From contig JAEWMM010000088.1 of assembly GCA_023457175.1 (NCBI GenBank), positions 1-5,071 of the forward strand: 5,071 nt of DNA, read 5' to 3'. The DNA comes from Bacillota bacterium (GTDB lineage Bacteria > Bacillota > Clostridia > Oscillospirales > Ruminococcaceae). This document shows, piece after piece, positions 1-5,033 of this stretch (the stretch's first letter is position 1; each line of letters begins with the position of its first letter). The position numbers and the translations under genes are program-made. The notes beneath the pieces were generated by a model, which was not told where the DNA came from, searched no databases, and saw only the letters and a list, made by a program, of their open reading frames with translations.

Positions 1-19
1 TAAATAAGCTGTTCATATC

Positions 20-28
20 ATTTTAGCA
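20..28 (-). promoter_or_regulatory. possible leftward promoter (extended -10 only)
   Basis: Read on the minus strand, TG, one base, then TAAAAT forms an extended -10 (TAAAAT at 25-20, TG at 28-27). No good -35 hexamer is present at 16-18 bp. Transcription would leave the window to the left after about 13 bases. A minus ATG at 16-14 opens towards the edge but has no Shine-Dalgarno site. Weak call, made mainly because nothing else explains positions 1-60. Confidence 0.22.
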
Positions 29-156
29 TAAAAGGCGGCAGAAAGTGCGCCTGAGAGCAAAATTCATTCAAAATTGGGTAAGGCTTGCAGCTTCCAACAG
101 CGTTTAAAAGTCGTGCCGTCATTGACCTGCGCCGGCTGGATTTTCGGAAGGCGCCC

Positions 157-165
157 TGCTATAAT
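157..165 (+). promoter_or_regulatory. extended -10 promoter of the acetyltransferase gene
   Basis: A perfect TATAAT at 160-165 is preceded by TG at 157-158, giving a consensus extended -10. The -35 position (137-142, TGGATT) is poor, as is usual for extended -10 promoters. Transcription would start near 172, leaving a leader of about 25 nt with AGGAGG at 183-188 and the ATG at 197. This supports the start at 197 rather than any upstream ATG, because the promoter would otherwise lie inside the gene. Confidence 0.55.
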
Positions 166-196
166 GGGGATACTTCGATTTCAGGAGGGCGCGGCT

Positions 197-535
197 ATGC
201 ACATCAGCTACAAAACGATTCACGATATCGACAAAACGCAGCTTCAGGGCCTGTTTCTGGCGCTGGAATGGTCCAGTGGGCATTACCCTGAAAAGCTTTG
301 CGCCGCGATGAAAAATTATGAGACGGTATACACCGCCTGGAACGGCGACACGCTGGTCGGGCTGTTATGCGCGATGGATGACGGCGTAATGACAGCCTAC
401 ATCCACTATTTTCTCGTACATCCCAACTATCAGCGTCACGGTATCGGGCGCCGGCTTATCGAGATGGCAAAGCAGCATTATCAGGCCTATCTGCGGATCG
501 TTTTAATCGCCTACGCCACGGCGGTTCCATTTTAG
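197..535 (+). CDS. GNAT family N-acetyltransferase, cut short by an in-frame TAG
   Basis: This 112-residue product is most of a small GNAT acetyltransferase, which would move an acetyl group from acetyl-CoA to an amine; the substrate is unknown. The acetyl-CoA pyrophosphate-loop motif (Q/R-x-x-G-x-G) is QRHGIG at residues 79-84, after the beta-strand YIHYFLVHP. IVLIAY (101-106) is the next core strand. The product then stops at TAG (533-535), whereas the family goes on with an FYE-x-CGFE motif and a final strand, about 134 residues in all. Those missing codons are present in frame just downstream (536-601). The start is fixed by AGGAGG at 183-188, 8 nt upstream; an ATG at 74 has no ribosome site and precedes the promoter. 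The truncated product lacks motif B and the last strand, so it is probably inactive unless TAG is read through. Family assignment is secure; activity is doubtful. Confidence 0.82.
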   Translation: MHISYKTIHDIDKTQLQGLFLALEWSSGHYPEKLCAAMKNYETVYTAWNGDTLVGLLCAMDDGVMTAYIHYFLVHPNYQRHGIGRRLIEMAKQHYQAYLRIVLIAYATAVPF

Positions 536-601
536 GAGGCTTGCGGGTTTGAAATGGGCCGGGACGAATCGCAAATGTTCATTACCTCGCTGTGGACTTG
601 A
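536..601 (+). pseudogene. orphaned C-terminal codons of the GNAT gene
   Basis: Directly after the TAG, 21 sense codons continue in the same frame and end at TGA (599-601). They read EACGFEMGRDESQMFITSLW plus a final T, which matches the usual end of this GNAT subfamily (Y-E-x-CGFE, a charged turn, then a beta-strand with MF-x-T). Joined to the upstream part, with one residue at the TAG, the protein has 134 residues, the normal size. The TAG stands exactly where the family has the Tyr of the FYE motif, and TAG is one base away from both Tyr codons. The undecayed downstream codons suggest a recent nonsense mutation, a base-call error, or suppression. Confidence 0.78.
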
Positions 602-607
602 CATCAA

Positions 608-646
608 CCGCTTAATAAGCGGAAAAGACCGCGTGCAAACAGCACG
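608..646. repeat. two short dyads between the GNAT remnant and the ridA promoter
   Basis: CCGCTTA at 608-614 and TAAGCGG at 616-622 form a perfect inverted repeat around one base. CGTGC at 632-636 and GCACG at 642-646 form a second dyad with a 5-nt spacer, ending 6 bp before the ridA -35 box. Neither is followed by a T-run on the + strand, so they are weak terminators for the acetyltransferase transcript at best. They could equally be operator sites upstream of ridA. No function is shown. Confidence 0.35.
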
Positions 647-651
647 GCAAA

Positions 652-680
652 TTGACGAACCTCTCGCTTTGTGCTACCAT
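652..680 (+). promoter_or_regulatory. sigmaA promoter of ridA
   Basis: TTGACG at 652-657, a 17-bp spacer, and TACCAT at 675-680 with TG at 672-673 (extended -10). The predicted start is near 687, giving a leader of about 20 nt. ridA therefore has its own promoter and does not depend on the broken acetyltransferase unit. Confidence 0.7.
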
Positions 681-706
681 AAGGATGAAAGGCTGGTGGA
701 AAATTC

Positions 707-1087
707 ATGAAAGAGATTATTTCAAGTAAAAACGCTCCGAGTGCGATCGGGCCCTATTCCCAGGCGGTTCGCGCCGGCAATTTCCTTTATATTTCGGGGC
801 AGCTGCCCATTGACCCTGCAACCGGCGAATTCGCGGGCATGGATATCGCCGCTCAGACCACGCAGGCGCTTAAAAATATCGGCGCTATTCTCAATGCGGC
901 GGGTATGGATTATTGCGATGTCGTTAAAACGACCGTTTTGCTCAACGATATCAATCACTTTACATCCATGAACCGTGAGTACGCCAAGTTCTTCCTCAAG
1001 GACTGCCCGGCGCGTGCAGCTTTTCAGGTAGCGGCGCTGCCCAAAGCTGCTCTTATTGAAATTGAAGCGGTTGCCTATAAGGAATAA
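707..1087 (+). CDS. ridA: RidA family reactive imine/enamine deaminase
   Basis: RidA (YjgF/YER057c/UK114 family) hydrolyses reactive 2-aminoacrylate and other imine/enamine intermediates released by PLP enzymes such as threonine and serine dehydratases. This gives the keto acid plus ammonia and protects PLP enzymes in the cytosol. At 126 residues it has the normal single-domain length and forms trimers in the family. GPYSQAV (15-21) carries Tyr17, [13 protein letters not shown] (30-42) is the conserved second block, and the C-terminal signature runs from PAR (101-103) to IEIEAVA (117-123). Arg103 and Glu118 correspond to E. coli RidA Arg105 and Glu120, the substrate carboxylate-binding and catalytic residues, so deaminase activity is expected. 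The ATG has only a moderate upstream GGTGG (695-699). It is probably a single-gene unit, bounded by its own promoter and the terminator 11 nt after the TAA. Confidence 0.96.
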   Translation: MKEIISSKNAPSAIGPYSQAVRAGNFLYISGQLPIDPATGEFAGMDIAAQTTQALKNIGAILNAAGMDYCDVVKTTVLLNDINHFTSMNREYAKFFLKDCPARAAFQVAALPKAALIEIEAVAYKE

Positions 1088-1098
1088 CGGTAAAGTAA

Positions 1099-1127
1099 AA
1101 ATGCCCCGCCAGGCCGGCGGGGCATTT
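1099..1127. terminator. bidirectional intrinsic terminator between ridA and the convergent gene
   Basis: AAATGCCCCGCC (1099-1110) and GGCGGGGCATTT (1116-1127) form a perfect 12-bp stem with a 5-nt loop, starting 11 nt after the ridA stop. The + side T-run is short (TTT), but on the minus strand the stem is followed by TTTTTACTTT. It should therefore stop ridA transcripts and, more strongly, leftward transcripts from the convergent gene or the candidate RNA. Confidence 0.88.
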
Positions 1128-1278
1128 GGCATTATAGCTGACCAACTTGGAAACAGGAACAGGATTGCGCAAATATTTTGGTTCTGGCAAGGTGGAGGAC
1201 GCAGGCGGGCTGGCGCTTACCTGAGGACGGCAACGCAGCAAGACGAAATACACCGCCGACTTTTGTTTTAAGCTGTTT
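1099..1278 (-). ncRNA. candidate small RNA or structured 3' UTR
   Basis: The 212-bp gap between the two convergent genes holds no convincing ORF. On the minus strand a TATAAT box lies just before 1278 and a T5-tailed terminator ends at 1099, which would define an RNA of about 180 nt. Inside it, 1239-1229 pairs with 1221-1209 as an 11-bp stem with two single-base bulges and loop GTCCTCA. One pair is G-U in minus-strand RNA but A-C in plus-strand RNA, which favours minus-strand function. The 5' segment AGCTT with AAAC can also pair with GTTT and AAGTT near the 3' end. I do not recognise a known RNA family. It may simply be the 3' UTR of the 165-residue gene. Confidence 0.3.
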
Positions 1279-1284
1279 GACTAT

Positions 1285-1314
1285 ATTATAACGGTATGTT
1301 TATTTGAGCGTAAA
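1285..1314 (-). promoter_or_regulatory. possible promoter for the leftward small RNA
   Basis: Read on the minus strand, TTTACG (1314-1309) is followed by an 18-bp spacer and a perfect TATAAT (1290-1285). The -35 lies in the last codons of the 165-residue gene. The -10 is consensus but the region is AT-rich, so chance is possible. Confidence 0.35.
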
Positions 1315-1797
1315 AGCAACCGCCTCACCGGCCGGGGCGGCGGAAGAAAGGGCGGGATGTTCCCGCAGAATATTGCCTGAAAACGCCAACGGCAGTGCAT
1401 TTTTATCCGCGCCAAGAACAGCGCGCAGCGCGTCGAGCGGGAACAGCAGCACACCGGCCCAATATTCCCCCTGAAGATCCTCGCCATGCGTAATGTAAGA
1501 GGTTAGGCTGGCCGTAAGGTCATCCGTCCCGCACAGCGCCTGTGCACGCCCATCGGCCGTCACCGAGAGCCGCAGCTTTTTTTCGCCGCAGCAAAGCATA
1601 GCGGTCAGGCGGGCATCCGCAGCGGGCTGGGTCTCAAAGGAGAGTATCCGTATAAACAGGCAGTCGTCATTACGCCCAAGCTGCGCTTGTGCGTAAATGC
1701 GGTCGTTGACCGGCACCGCGGGCGCGCAGTCCAGCTTCATGACGCCGAGCGCGTCAAAGCACGGCTCGCCGGAAACATATTTAATCATATAGTTCAT
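1300..1797 (-). CDS. hypothetical protein, possible family-9 carbohydrate-binding-like domain
   Basis: This 165-residue protein has no signal peptide or membrane segment, so it is probably cytosolic. I do not recognise a specific family with certainty. The order of elements resembles short CBM9/DOMON-like beta-sandwich proteins of Clostridia: an N-terminal strand MIKYVSGEP, an acidic loop with AQAQL (36-40) and the strand CLFIRILSFE (46-55), then EYWAGVLLFPLDAL (111-124), like the usual 'YW-x-x-x-x-x-P-x-x-x-L' block, and a GN-x-x-REHPALSS segment (141-152) near the C-terminus. The central ligand-binding part seems shortened against such proteins. The ATG at 1797 is supported by GAGGTG (1810-1805), 7 nt upstream; a second ATG follows three codons later. 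It has its own promoter and converges on ridA. The sugar-binding role is inference only. Confidence 0.85.
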   Translation of the reverse strand: MNYMIKYVSGEPCFDALGVMKLDCAPAVPVNDRIYAQAQLGRNDDCLFIRILSFETQPAADARLTAMLCCGEKKLRLSVTADGRAQALCGTDDLTASLTSYITHGEDLQGEYWAGVLLFPLDALRAVLGADKNALPLAFSGNILREHPALSSAAPAGEAVAFTLK

Positions 1798-1842
1798 CGC
1801 AAGGCACCTCGTTTGTTTTCAATGCAGAATACAATAGTATTA

Positions 1843-1871
1843 AGTATACCGCCTGCGGGGGAAATTATCAA
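1843..1871 (-). promoter_or_regulatory. sigmaA promoter of the 165-residue gene
   Basis: On the minus strand TTGATA (1871-1866), a 17-bp spacer and TATACT (1848-1843). Transcription should begin near 1836, giving a leader of about 39 nt that includes GAGGTG. The promoter is back to back with the binding-protein promoter about 55 bp away, so one regulator bound between them could affect both genes. Confidence 0.8.
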
Positions 1872-1925
1872 CCGGTTGCAGTAAAGTCCCCCAAAAACGG
1901 CACCCTGCAAACGGGCGTATTTTAT

Positions 1926-1955
1926 TTGACAAGCCCTAAGCCGCTGCGTTAAAAT
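1926..1955 (+). promoter_or_regulatory. sigmaA promoter of the binding-protein gene
   Basis: A consensus TTGACA at 1926-1931, an 18-bp spacer, and TAAAAT at 1950-1955. The predicted start near 1962 gives a leader of about 30 nt with the ribosome site AAGGAGAA at 1979-1986. This also rules out the in-frame ATG at 1959 as the start. I see no cobalamin riboswitch in this short leader. Confidence 0.75.
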
Positions 1956-1991
1956 GAAATGGCGTTATTTATACATACAAGGAGAACCCTG

Positions 1992-2972
1992 ATGAAAAAA
2001 TTGCTGTGCGCCCTGCTGGCGTGTATGCTGCTGATATTGTTTTGCGCCTGCACAAAGACCAAGAGCAAAGATGACCGCTGGCCCGTCACGGTGGGCGGCG
2101 TGACCTTTACCCATGTGCCCAAGCGCGTTGTCACCCTCTCGCCCGCTTTGACCGATACGCTGTTCACCTTAGGCTACGGCGGCCGGATCGTGGGGGTGAG
2201 CGACTACTGCGAGCCGCCCGACGCAGCGCAGGATATGGACGCCTGCGGAACGGCGCTCATGCCCGACACCGACGCCATTTTAGCACTTGAGCCGGACATA
2301 CTGTTTTGTTCCGCCCCACTACCCGCCAAGACGACTAAAAGCCTTGAGGCAGCAGGAATTCAAATTGTTGTGGTACCCCGCGCCGAAACCCTGGGCGGCA
2401 TCTTAGAAAACTACCGCATGCTCTGCACGGCGTTTGAAGGCAGTAAAGCGGGTAACTTTAAAACCGAGCAGCTTTCTCTGTTTGTGAACGTAACGCTTGA
2501 CTATGTTAACACAGCGGTCTCGTCGGCGCTGGCGCCGGACGAGCGCAAAGCGATTTATCTGCGGCAGCTGCCGTTCGTAATGGCTACCGGCGATACGCTT
2601 GAGGGCGAATTGCTGACCGCTATGGGCTTTAAAAATCAGGGCGATGCCCACACCGGGTGGAACTATCCGCTGGAGGCTGAACCGGATCTAAACCCCAACT
2701 ATATTTTCTGCGACGAATCAATCAGCCTGGCATCGCTGCAAAGCAGCGACTATTACAAGAAGACCTCTGCGGTTACCTATGAGCGGATATTCACCTTCGA
2801 CGCCCGGGCCTTCGAGCGGCAGTCGCCCCGAATGTTTTTCGCGCTGGAGGATCTGATGAAGGAAGCCTTTCCTGATGCGTTCGGGACGCCTAAGCCCTCC
2901 TTTGTGATGGACCTGCCCGAGCCTGAGCCCGCGCCCCCGAAAACCTGGTGGCACAAGCTGTTTGCCAAATGA
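1992..2972 (+). CDS. BtuF/FhuD-type ABC transporter substrate-binding lipoprotein
   Basis: This 326-residue protein is an ABC-importer solute receptor of the periplasmic-binding-protein type that captures cobalamin, haem or siderophores outside the membrane. A signal peptide (residues 1-19, MKK then a hydrophobic run) ends in FCAC, so Cys20 is the likely lipidation site; Phe at -3 is not typical of a lipobox. The N-lobe runs from KRVVTLSPALTDTLFTLG (44-61) through IVGVSDYC (66-73) and LEPDILF (99-105) to IVVVP (125-129). A linker helix follows (about 135-175), then a C-lobe ending in the helix SPRMFFALEDLMKEAF (278-293). The tail (299-326) is rich in Pro and Glu and ends TWWHKLFAK, which is unusual. 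GGAG at 1981-1984 fixes the start. No permease or ATPase gene adjoins it and no neighbour hints at the ligand, so substrate and partner are unknown. Confidence 0.93.
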   Translation: MKKLLCALLACMLLILFCACTKTKSKDDRWPVTVGGVTFTHVPKRVVTLSPALTDTLFTLGYGGRIVGVSDYCEPPDAAQDMDACGTALMPDTDAILALEPDILFCSAPLPAKTTKSLEAAGIQIVVVPRAETLGGILENYRMLCTAFEGSKAGNFKTEQLSLFVNVTLDYVNTAVSSALAPDERKAIYLRQLPFVMATGDTLEGELLTAMGFKNQGDAHTGWNYPLEAEPDLNPNYIFCDESISLASLQSSDYYKKTSAVTYERIFTFDARAFERQSPRMFFALEDLMKEAFPDAFGTPKPSFVMDLPEPEPAPPKTWWHKLFAK

Positions 2973-3059
2973 TCGGCGCGGCGGTATACCCGGCTTGAAT
3001 AGCATCGGCTTGCATTTTTGATGTATTGTCAAACAACTTGAAAATAGGCCATAACACTC

Positions 3060-3091
3060 AAAGCCCCGCACTGGTTTAATGCGGGGCTTTT
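3060..3091 (+). terminator. intrinsic terminator of the binding-protein gene
   Basis: AAAGCCCCGCA (3060-3070) and TGCGGGGCTTT (3080-3090) form an 11-bp perfect stem with a 9-nt loop, ending in TTTT at 3088-3091. It lies 87 nt after the TGA. The bases between (2973-3059) hold no clear signal. Confidence 0.86.
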
Positions 3092-3352
3092 GCATTGCCC
3101 CTGTAACGGCAAAAGACGCCCTGCCGGCAGCAGTCAAAATTCAGAAAAGTCGATTTAGATACCCGAGGTATAGTCCGTTAACGCCAAAACACCCTTTGTG
3201 CTCCGATGCGCTAAAGCATCGAAGGACAAAGGGTGTTGCGTGTTCTTGCAGGCGTCGGCGCGCCGCTCCTGCCGCAACGCAGGTCTGCGCGCTTTGCGTT
3301 TCTTTAAAGCAGCTTGTGCTCAGCGGCGTGAGGGAACAGCGGCTCTGCCGGT
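3092..3352. repeat. gene-free palindrome-rich stretch, possible dispersed repeat
   Basis: No convincing gene lies between the binding-protein terminator and the antiporter stop. The stretch is packed with dyads: CTGCCGGCAG (3121-3130, perfect palindrome), ATACC-CGA-GGTAT (3159-3171), the large hairpin at 3188-3237, GCAGG/CCTGC around the palindrome CGGCGCGCCG (3248-3272), and CGCAACGCAG/CTGCG with TTGCG (3273-3298). ORFs that run through are low-complexity, rich in Arg, Cys and Ala, lack ribosome sites and cross the hairpins. Such palindrome clusters between convergent genes fit REP/MITE-like repeats or a double terminator region. I cannot confirm further copies from this window. Confidence 0.42.
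3188..3237 (-). terminator. large imperfect hairpin, likely terminator for the antiporter transcript
   Basis: AACACCCTTTGT (3188-3199) pairs with ACAAAGGGTGTT (3226-3237) over 12 perfect pairs. After a G-G mismatch, two pairs and one more mismatch, CGATGC (3204-3209) pairs with GCATCG (3216-3221) around a 6-nt loop, GCTAAA. On the minus strand the stem runs into TGTTTTGG, a short T-run suited to stopping the antiporter transcript, whose stop codon is about 115 nt upstream. On the + strand the tail is GTTGCG, so it works less well that way. The long stem with internal mismatches is more typical of a repeat element that has been put to use as a terminator. Confidence 0.55.
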
Positions 3353-4648
3353 CTACCGGTTTTTCTTCGGATCATTGCCCTTGAGCTCACGGTGTATATC
3401 CAGCATGGTTTCAGACGCAAGGTCGAAATCCCTGACCTCGCTGTAATTTTCGACCAGCTCGCTGTGAACCAGATCGTCGTAGGCATTCGCCTTGTTTTTA
3501 GGATAAACCATCCGCAGCAATATCGGCGTTATGACGGTGGTGCCAACCACCATCAGCACAAGCGGAACAAGGAATATGGTGTTCATCAGGCCGGTCGCGA
3601 TACCTTTATTTGCAACAATCAGCGCCACCTCACCACGGGAAACCATGCCGACGCCTATACGCAGAGATTCATCCTTTGTATAGCCGCATAGCTTGGCGCC
3701 CACGCCGCAGCCCACAACCTTAGTGGCAATCGCAATAACGAGAATAGCGACCGACAGTATAATTGTATTGATATTCAGCGCATCCAGCGTCACCTTTAAG
3801 CCGATTCCGGCAAAAAAGATTGGCGAGAGCAGCATGTAGGACAATATCTCGCAGCGGGATGAAACATAGGTCGCGCGAATGGTGTTCGAAATGATAAGAC
3901 CCGCAATAAACGCGCCGGTGATGTTGGCCACGCCAAAAACCGCCTCTGCAATATAGGCGTAGAAAAAGCAGAAAGCCAACGAAATAATGGCAAAACGCTT
4001 TCGATTCCATGAGGCCGATTCCATCCACTTTTCGATCAGCCGGTGCAAAAATCCGCCCACCACAAGGCTAAGGCCAAAGAAAGCGACTATTTTAAGCATA
4101 ACAGTCATAATGCTTACCGAAGCGTCGGCGGCGCCAGTCACCATTGTCAACAGTACCAAGCCAATAACATCATCAATCAGCGCCGCGCCGAGGATGGCAT
4201 TGCCGGAGTTTGTCGAAAGCTTACCCATCTCCTTGAGCGTCTCTACCGTAATTGAAACCGAGGTTGCGGTCAGCACGGTGCCTACGAACAGATTTTCAAG
4301 AAAGGCCTCATGGCCGCGGTTGTAGAATGTCGCCAGAAAATAGCCGCCCGCCAAAGGAATCAGCACACCGCAAAGCGCAATAAAAAAGGCGGCCTTACCG
4401 GAACGGCGCAGCTCCTTGATATCGGTTTGCAGGCCGGCGCCAAACATCAGAACAATAACGCCAAGCTCCGAAACCTGATTCATAAACTCAGAGGGATGCA
4501 CAAGCCCCATCAGGCTGGGCCCCAGCAACAGACCGGCTATAAGCGCTCCCACCACCTGCGGCATATCTACTTTTTTTGTGAGAATTGAAAAAGACTTTGT
4601 CACCAGAAGAATAATGGCAACATCAAAAATAAAGCGATAAGATTCCAT
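3353..4648 (-). CDS. CPA2-type cation:proton antiporter (Na+/H+ exchanger family)
   Basis: This 431-residue inner-membrane protein belongs to the Na+/H+ exchanger family (PF00999) and should exchange Na+ (or K+) for H+ for pH and ion homeostasis. The transport domain covers residues about 3-382 with some 12-13 hydrophobic segments. Diagnostic points are TATSVS (127-132) in the unwound-helix region, the ion-binding Asp pair D159-D160 in [17 protein letters not shown] (276-285), and [12 protein letters not shown] (335-346). The Asp pair is typical of electrogenic Na+/H+ exchangers such as NapA, whereas KefB/KefC have QD, so Na+ is the better guess. The cytosolic tail (about 383-431) is short and charged, without a TrkA-N/RCK domain. 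The ATG at 4648 is chosen over an in-frame TTG five codons earlier because AGGTGATT (4658-4651) lies just before it. It has its own promoter, a long structured leader, and ends in TAG. Confidence 0.96.
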   Translation of the reverse strand: MESYRFIFDVAIILLVTKSFSILTKKVDMPQVVGALIAGLLLGPSLMGLVHPSEFMNQVSELGVIVLMFGAGLQTDIKELRRSGKAAFFIALCGVLIPLAGGYFLATFYNRGHEAFLENLFVGTVLTATSVSITVETLKEMGKLSTNSGNAILGAALIDDVIGLVLLTMVTGAADASVSIMTVMLKIVAFFGLSLVVGGFLHRLIEKWMESASWNRKRFAIISLAFCFFYAYIAEAVFGVANITGAFIAGLIISNTIRATYVSSRCEILSYMLLSPIFFAGIGLKVTLDALNINTIILSVAILVIAIATKVVGCGVGAKLCGYTKDESLRIGVGMVSRGEVALIVANKGIATGLMNTIFLVPLVLMVVGTTVITPILLRMVYPKNKANAYDDLVHSELVENYSEVRDFDLASETMLDIHRELKGNDPKKNR

Positions 4649-4775
4649 AAAATCACCTTTCAAATTAAATCTGCGCTGCTATGCGGTATAACGGCGCGGG
4701 GAGGCGATTAACCCGTATATCCATGAACGATATATCGCATATTGAAATTGGATTGCAACATTTCCTGCGCCGTTT
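4649..4775 (-). promoter_or_regulatory. structured 5' leader of the antiporter, riboswitch-like
   Basis: The predicted transcript start near 4775 leaves about 125 nt before the ATG. AACGGCGC (4774-4767), at the very 5' end, pairs perfectly with GCGCCGTT (4697-4690) and closes a domain. Inside, ATCCA (4753-4749) pairs with TGGAT (4723-4719), which encloses the palindrome CGATATATCG (4737-4728). Just before the right arm, AATCGCCT (4709-4702) can pair over 8 bp (one G-U) with the Shine-Dalgarno segment AGGTGATT (4658-4651). That gives a plausible layout of aptamer plus anti-ribosome-site switch acting on translation. No T-run terminator lies in the leader. Lithium (nhaA-I, nhaA-II) and sodium (DUF1646) riboswitches precede such antiporters in other bacteria, but I do not recognise their consensus here. 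Dyads of this size could arise by chance. Confidence 0.42.
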
Positions 4776-4778
4776 CCC

Positions 4779-4807
4779 AGTATAGCACCCATACAGCAGC
4801 AATTCAA
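4779..4807 (-). promoter_or_regulatory. sigmaA promoter of the antiporter
   Basis: On the minus strand TTGAAT (4807-4802), a 17-bp spacer, and TATACT (4784-4779) preceded by TG and one base (extended -10). Transcription should begin at about 4776-4773, directly at the closing stem of the leader. Confidence 0.8.
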
Positions 4808-4950
4808 GATAAATAGTGCGCATATTACATAGCCTAAAAACGCAAAATTTATATATTATACATAAATTGTATGCAAATTCAGAAAAATGAAATGGAATTT
4901 GCTTTCTACAACGCAAAGAAGCGGTCAGCCAATTCGACAATAAAATTTTC
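4808..4950. promoter_or_regulatory. AT-rich upstream region with two dyads
   Basis: This stretch between the upstream unit's terminator and the antiporter promoter has no gene. It is strongly AT-rich, notably 4838-4870. ATACA-TAAAT-TGTAT (4858-4872) and GCAAATTC with GAATTTGC (4873-4880 and 4895-4902, 14-nt spacer) are perfect inverted repeats, placed about 50-95 bp upstream of the -35. They could be operators or merely curved AT-rich DNA; neither has a T-run that would make it a terminator. Confidence 0.35.
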
Positions 4951-4986
4951 AATAAAAAGCAGGCGCCGCTCTATTAAAGCGACGCC
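4951..4986 (-). terminator. intrinsic terminator of a gene entering from the right
   Basis: On the minus strand GGCGTCGCT (4986-4978) pairs with AGCGGCGCC (4970-4962), 8 pairs plus one A-C mismatch, around a 7-nt loop. It is followed by TGCTTTTTATT, with the T5 at 4958-4954. It implies a minus-strand gene ending just to the right, and it insulates the antiporter promoter. Confidence 0.76.
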
Positions 4987-5033
4987 GTACACAAAGATAA
5001 ACCGGGGAATCCGCCACCCGCAAAACGCAATTT

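Noticed and set aside
122..165. TTGACC at 122-127 as the -35 partner of the TATAAT at 160
   Set aside because: The spacing is 32 bp, far too long; the extended -10 explains the promoter better.
74..196. Upstream ATG extension of the acetyltransferase (start at 74)
   Set aside because: No ribosome site, the added residues are unlike GNAT N-termini, and the extension would contain the TATAAT promoter and the AGGAGG site of the true start at 197.
722..1132. Minus-strand ORF opposite ridA
   Set aside because: It lies antisense to a highly conserved gene, has no ribosome site and crosses the terminator, so it is a shadow.
1277..1306. Plus-strand promoter TTGACT (1277-1282) with TATTTG (1301-1306)
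   Set aside because: The -10 is poor and it would only drive transcription antisense to the 165-residue gene.
3079..3446. Two plus-strand ORFs of 101 and 82 residues after the binding-protein gene
   Set aside because: They are rich in Arg, Cys and Ala, lack ribosome sites, run through several hairpins and overlap the antiporter's 3' end. They are a by-product of the palindromic region.
4708..4761. 17-codon leader peptide inside the antiporter leader
   Set aside because: Its AGGA lies only about one base from the ATG, too close for good initiation, and the peptide has no telling codon run. Its stop overlaps the segment that could pair with the ribosome site, so it is noted but not called.
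4665..4952. Minus-strand ORF of 95 residues upstream of the antiporter
   Set aside because: It contains the antiporter promoter and leader, has no good ribosome site, and its composition follows AT-rich non-coding DNA.
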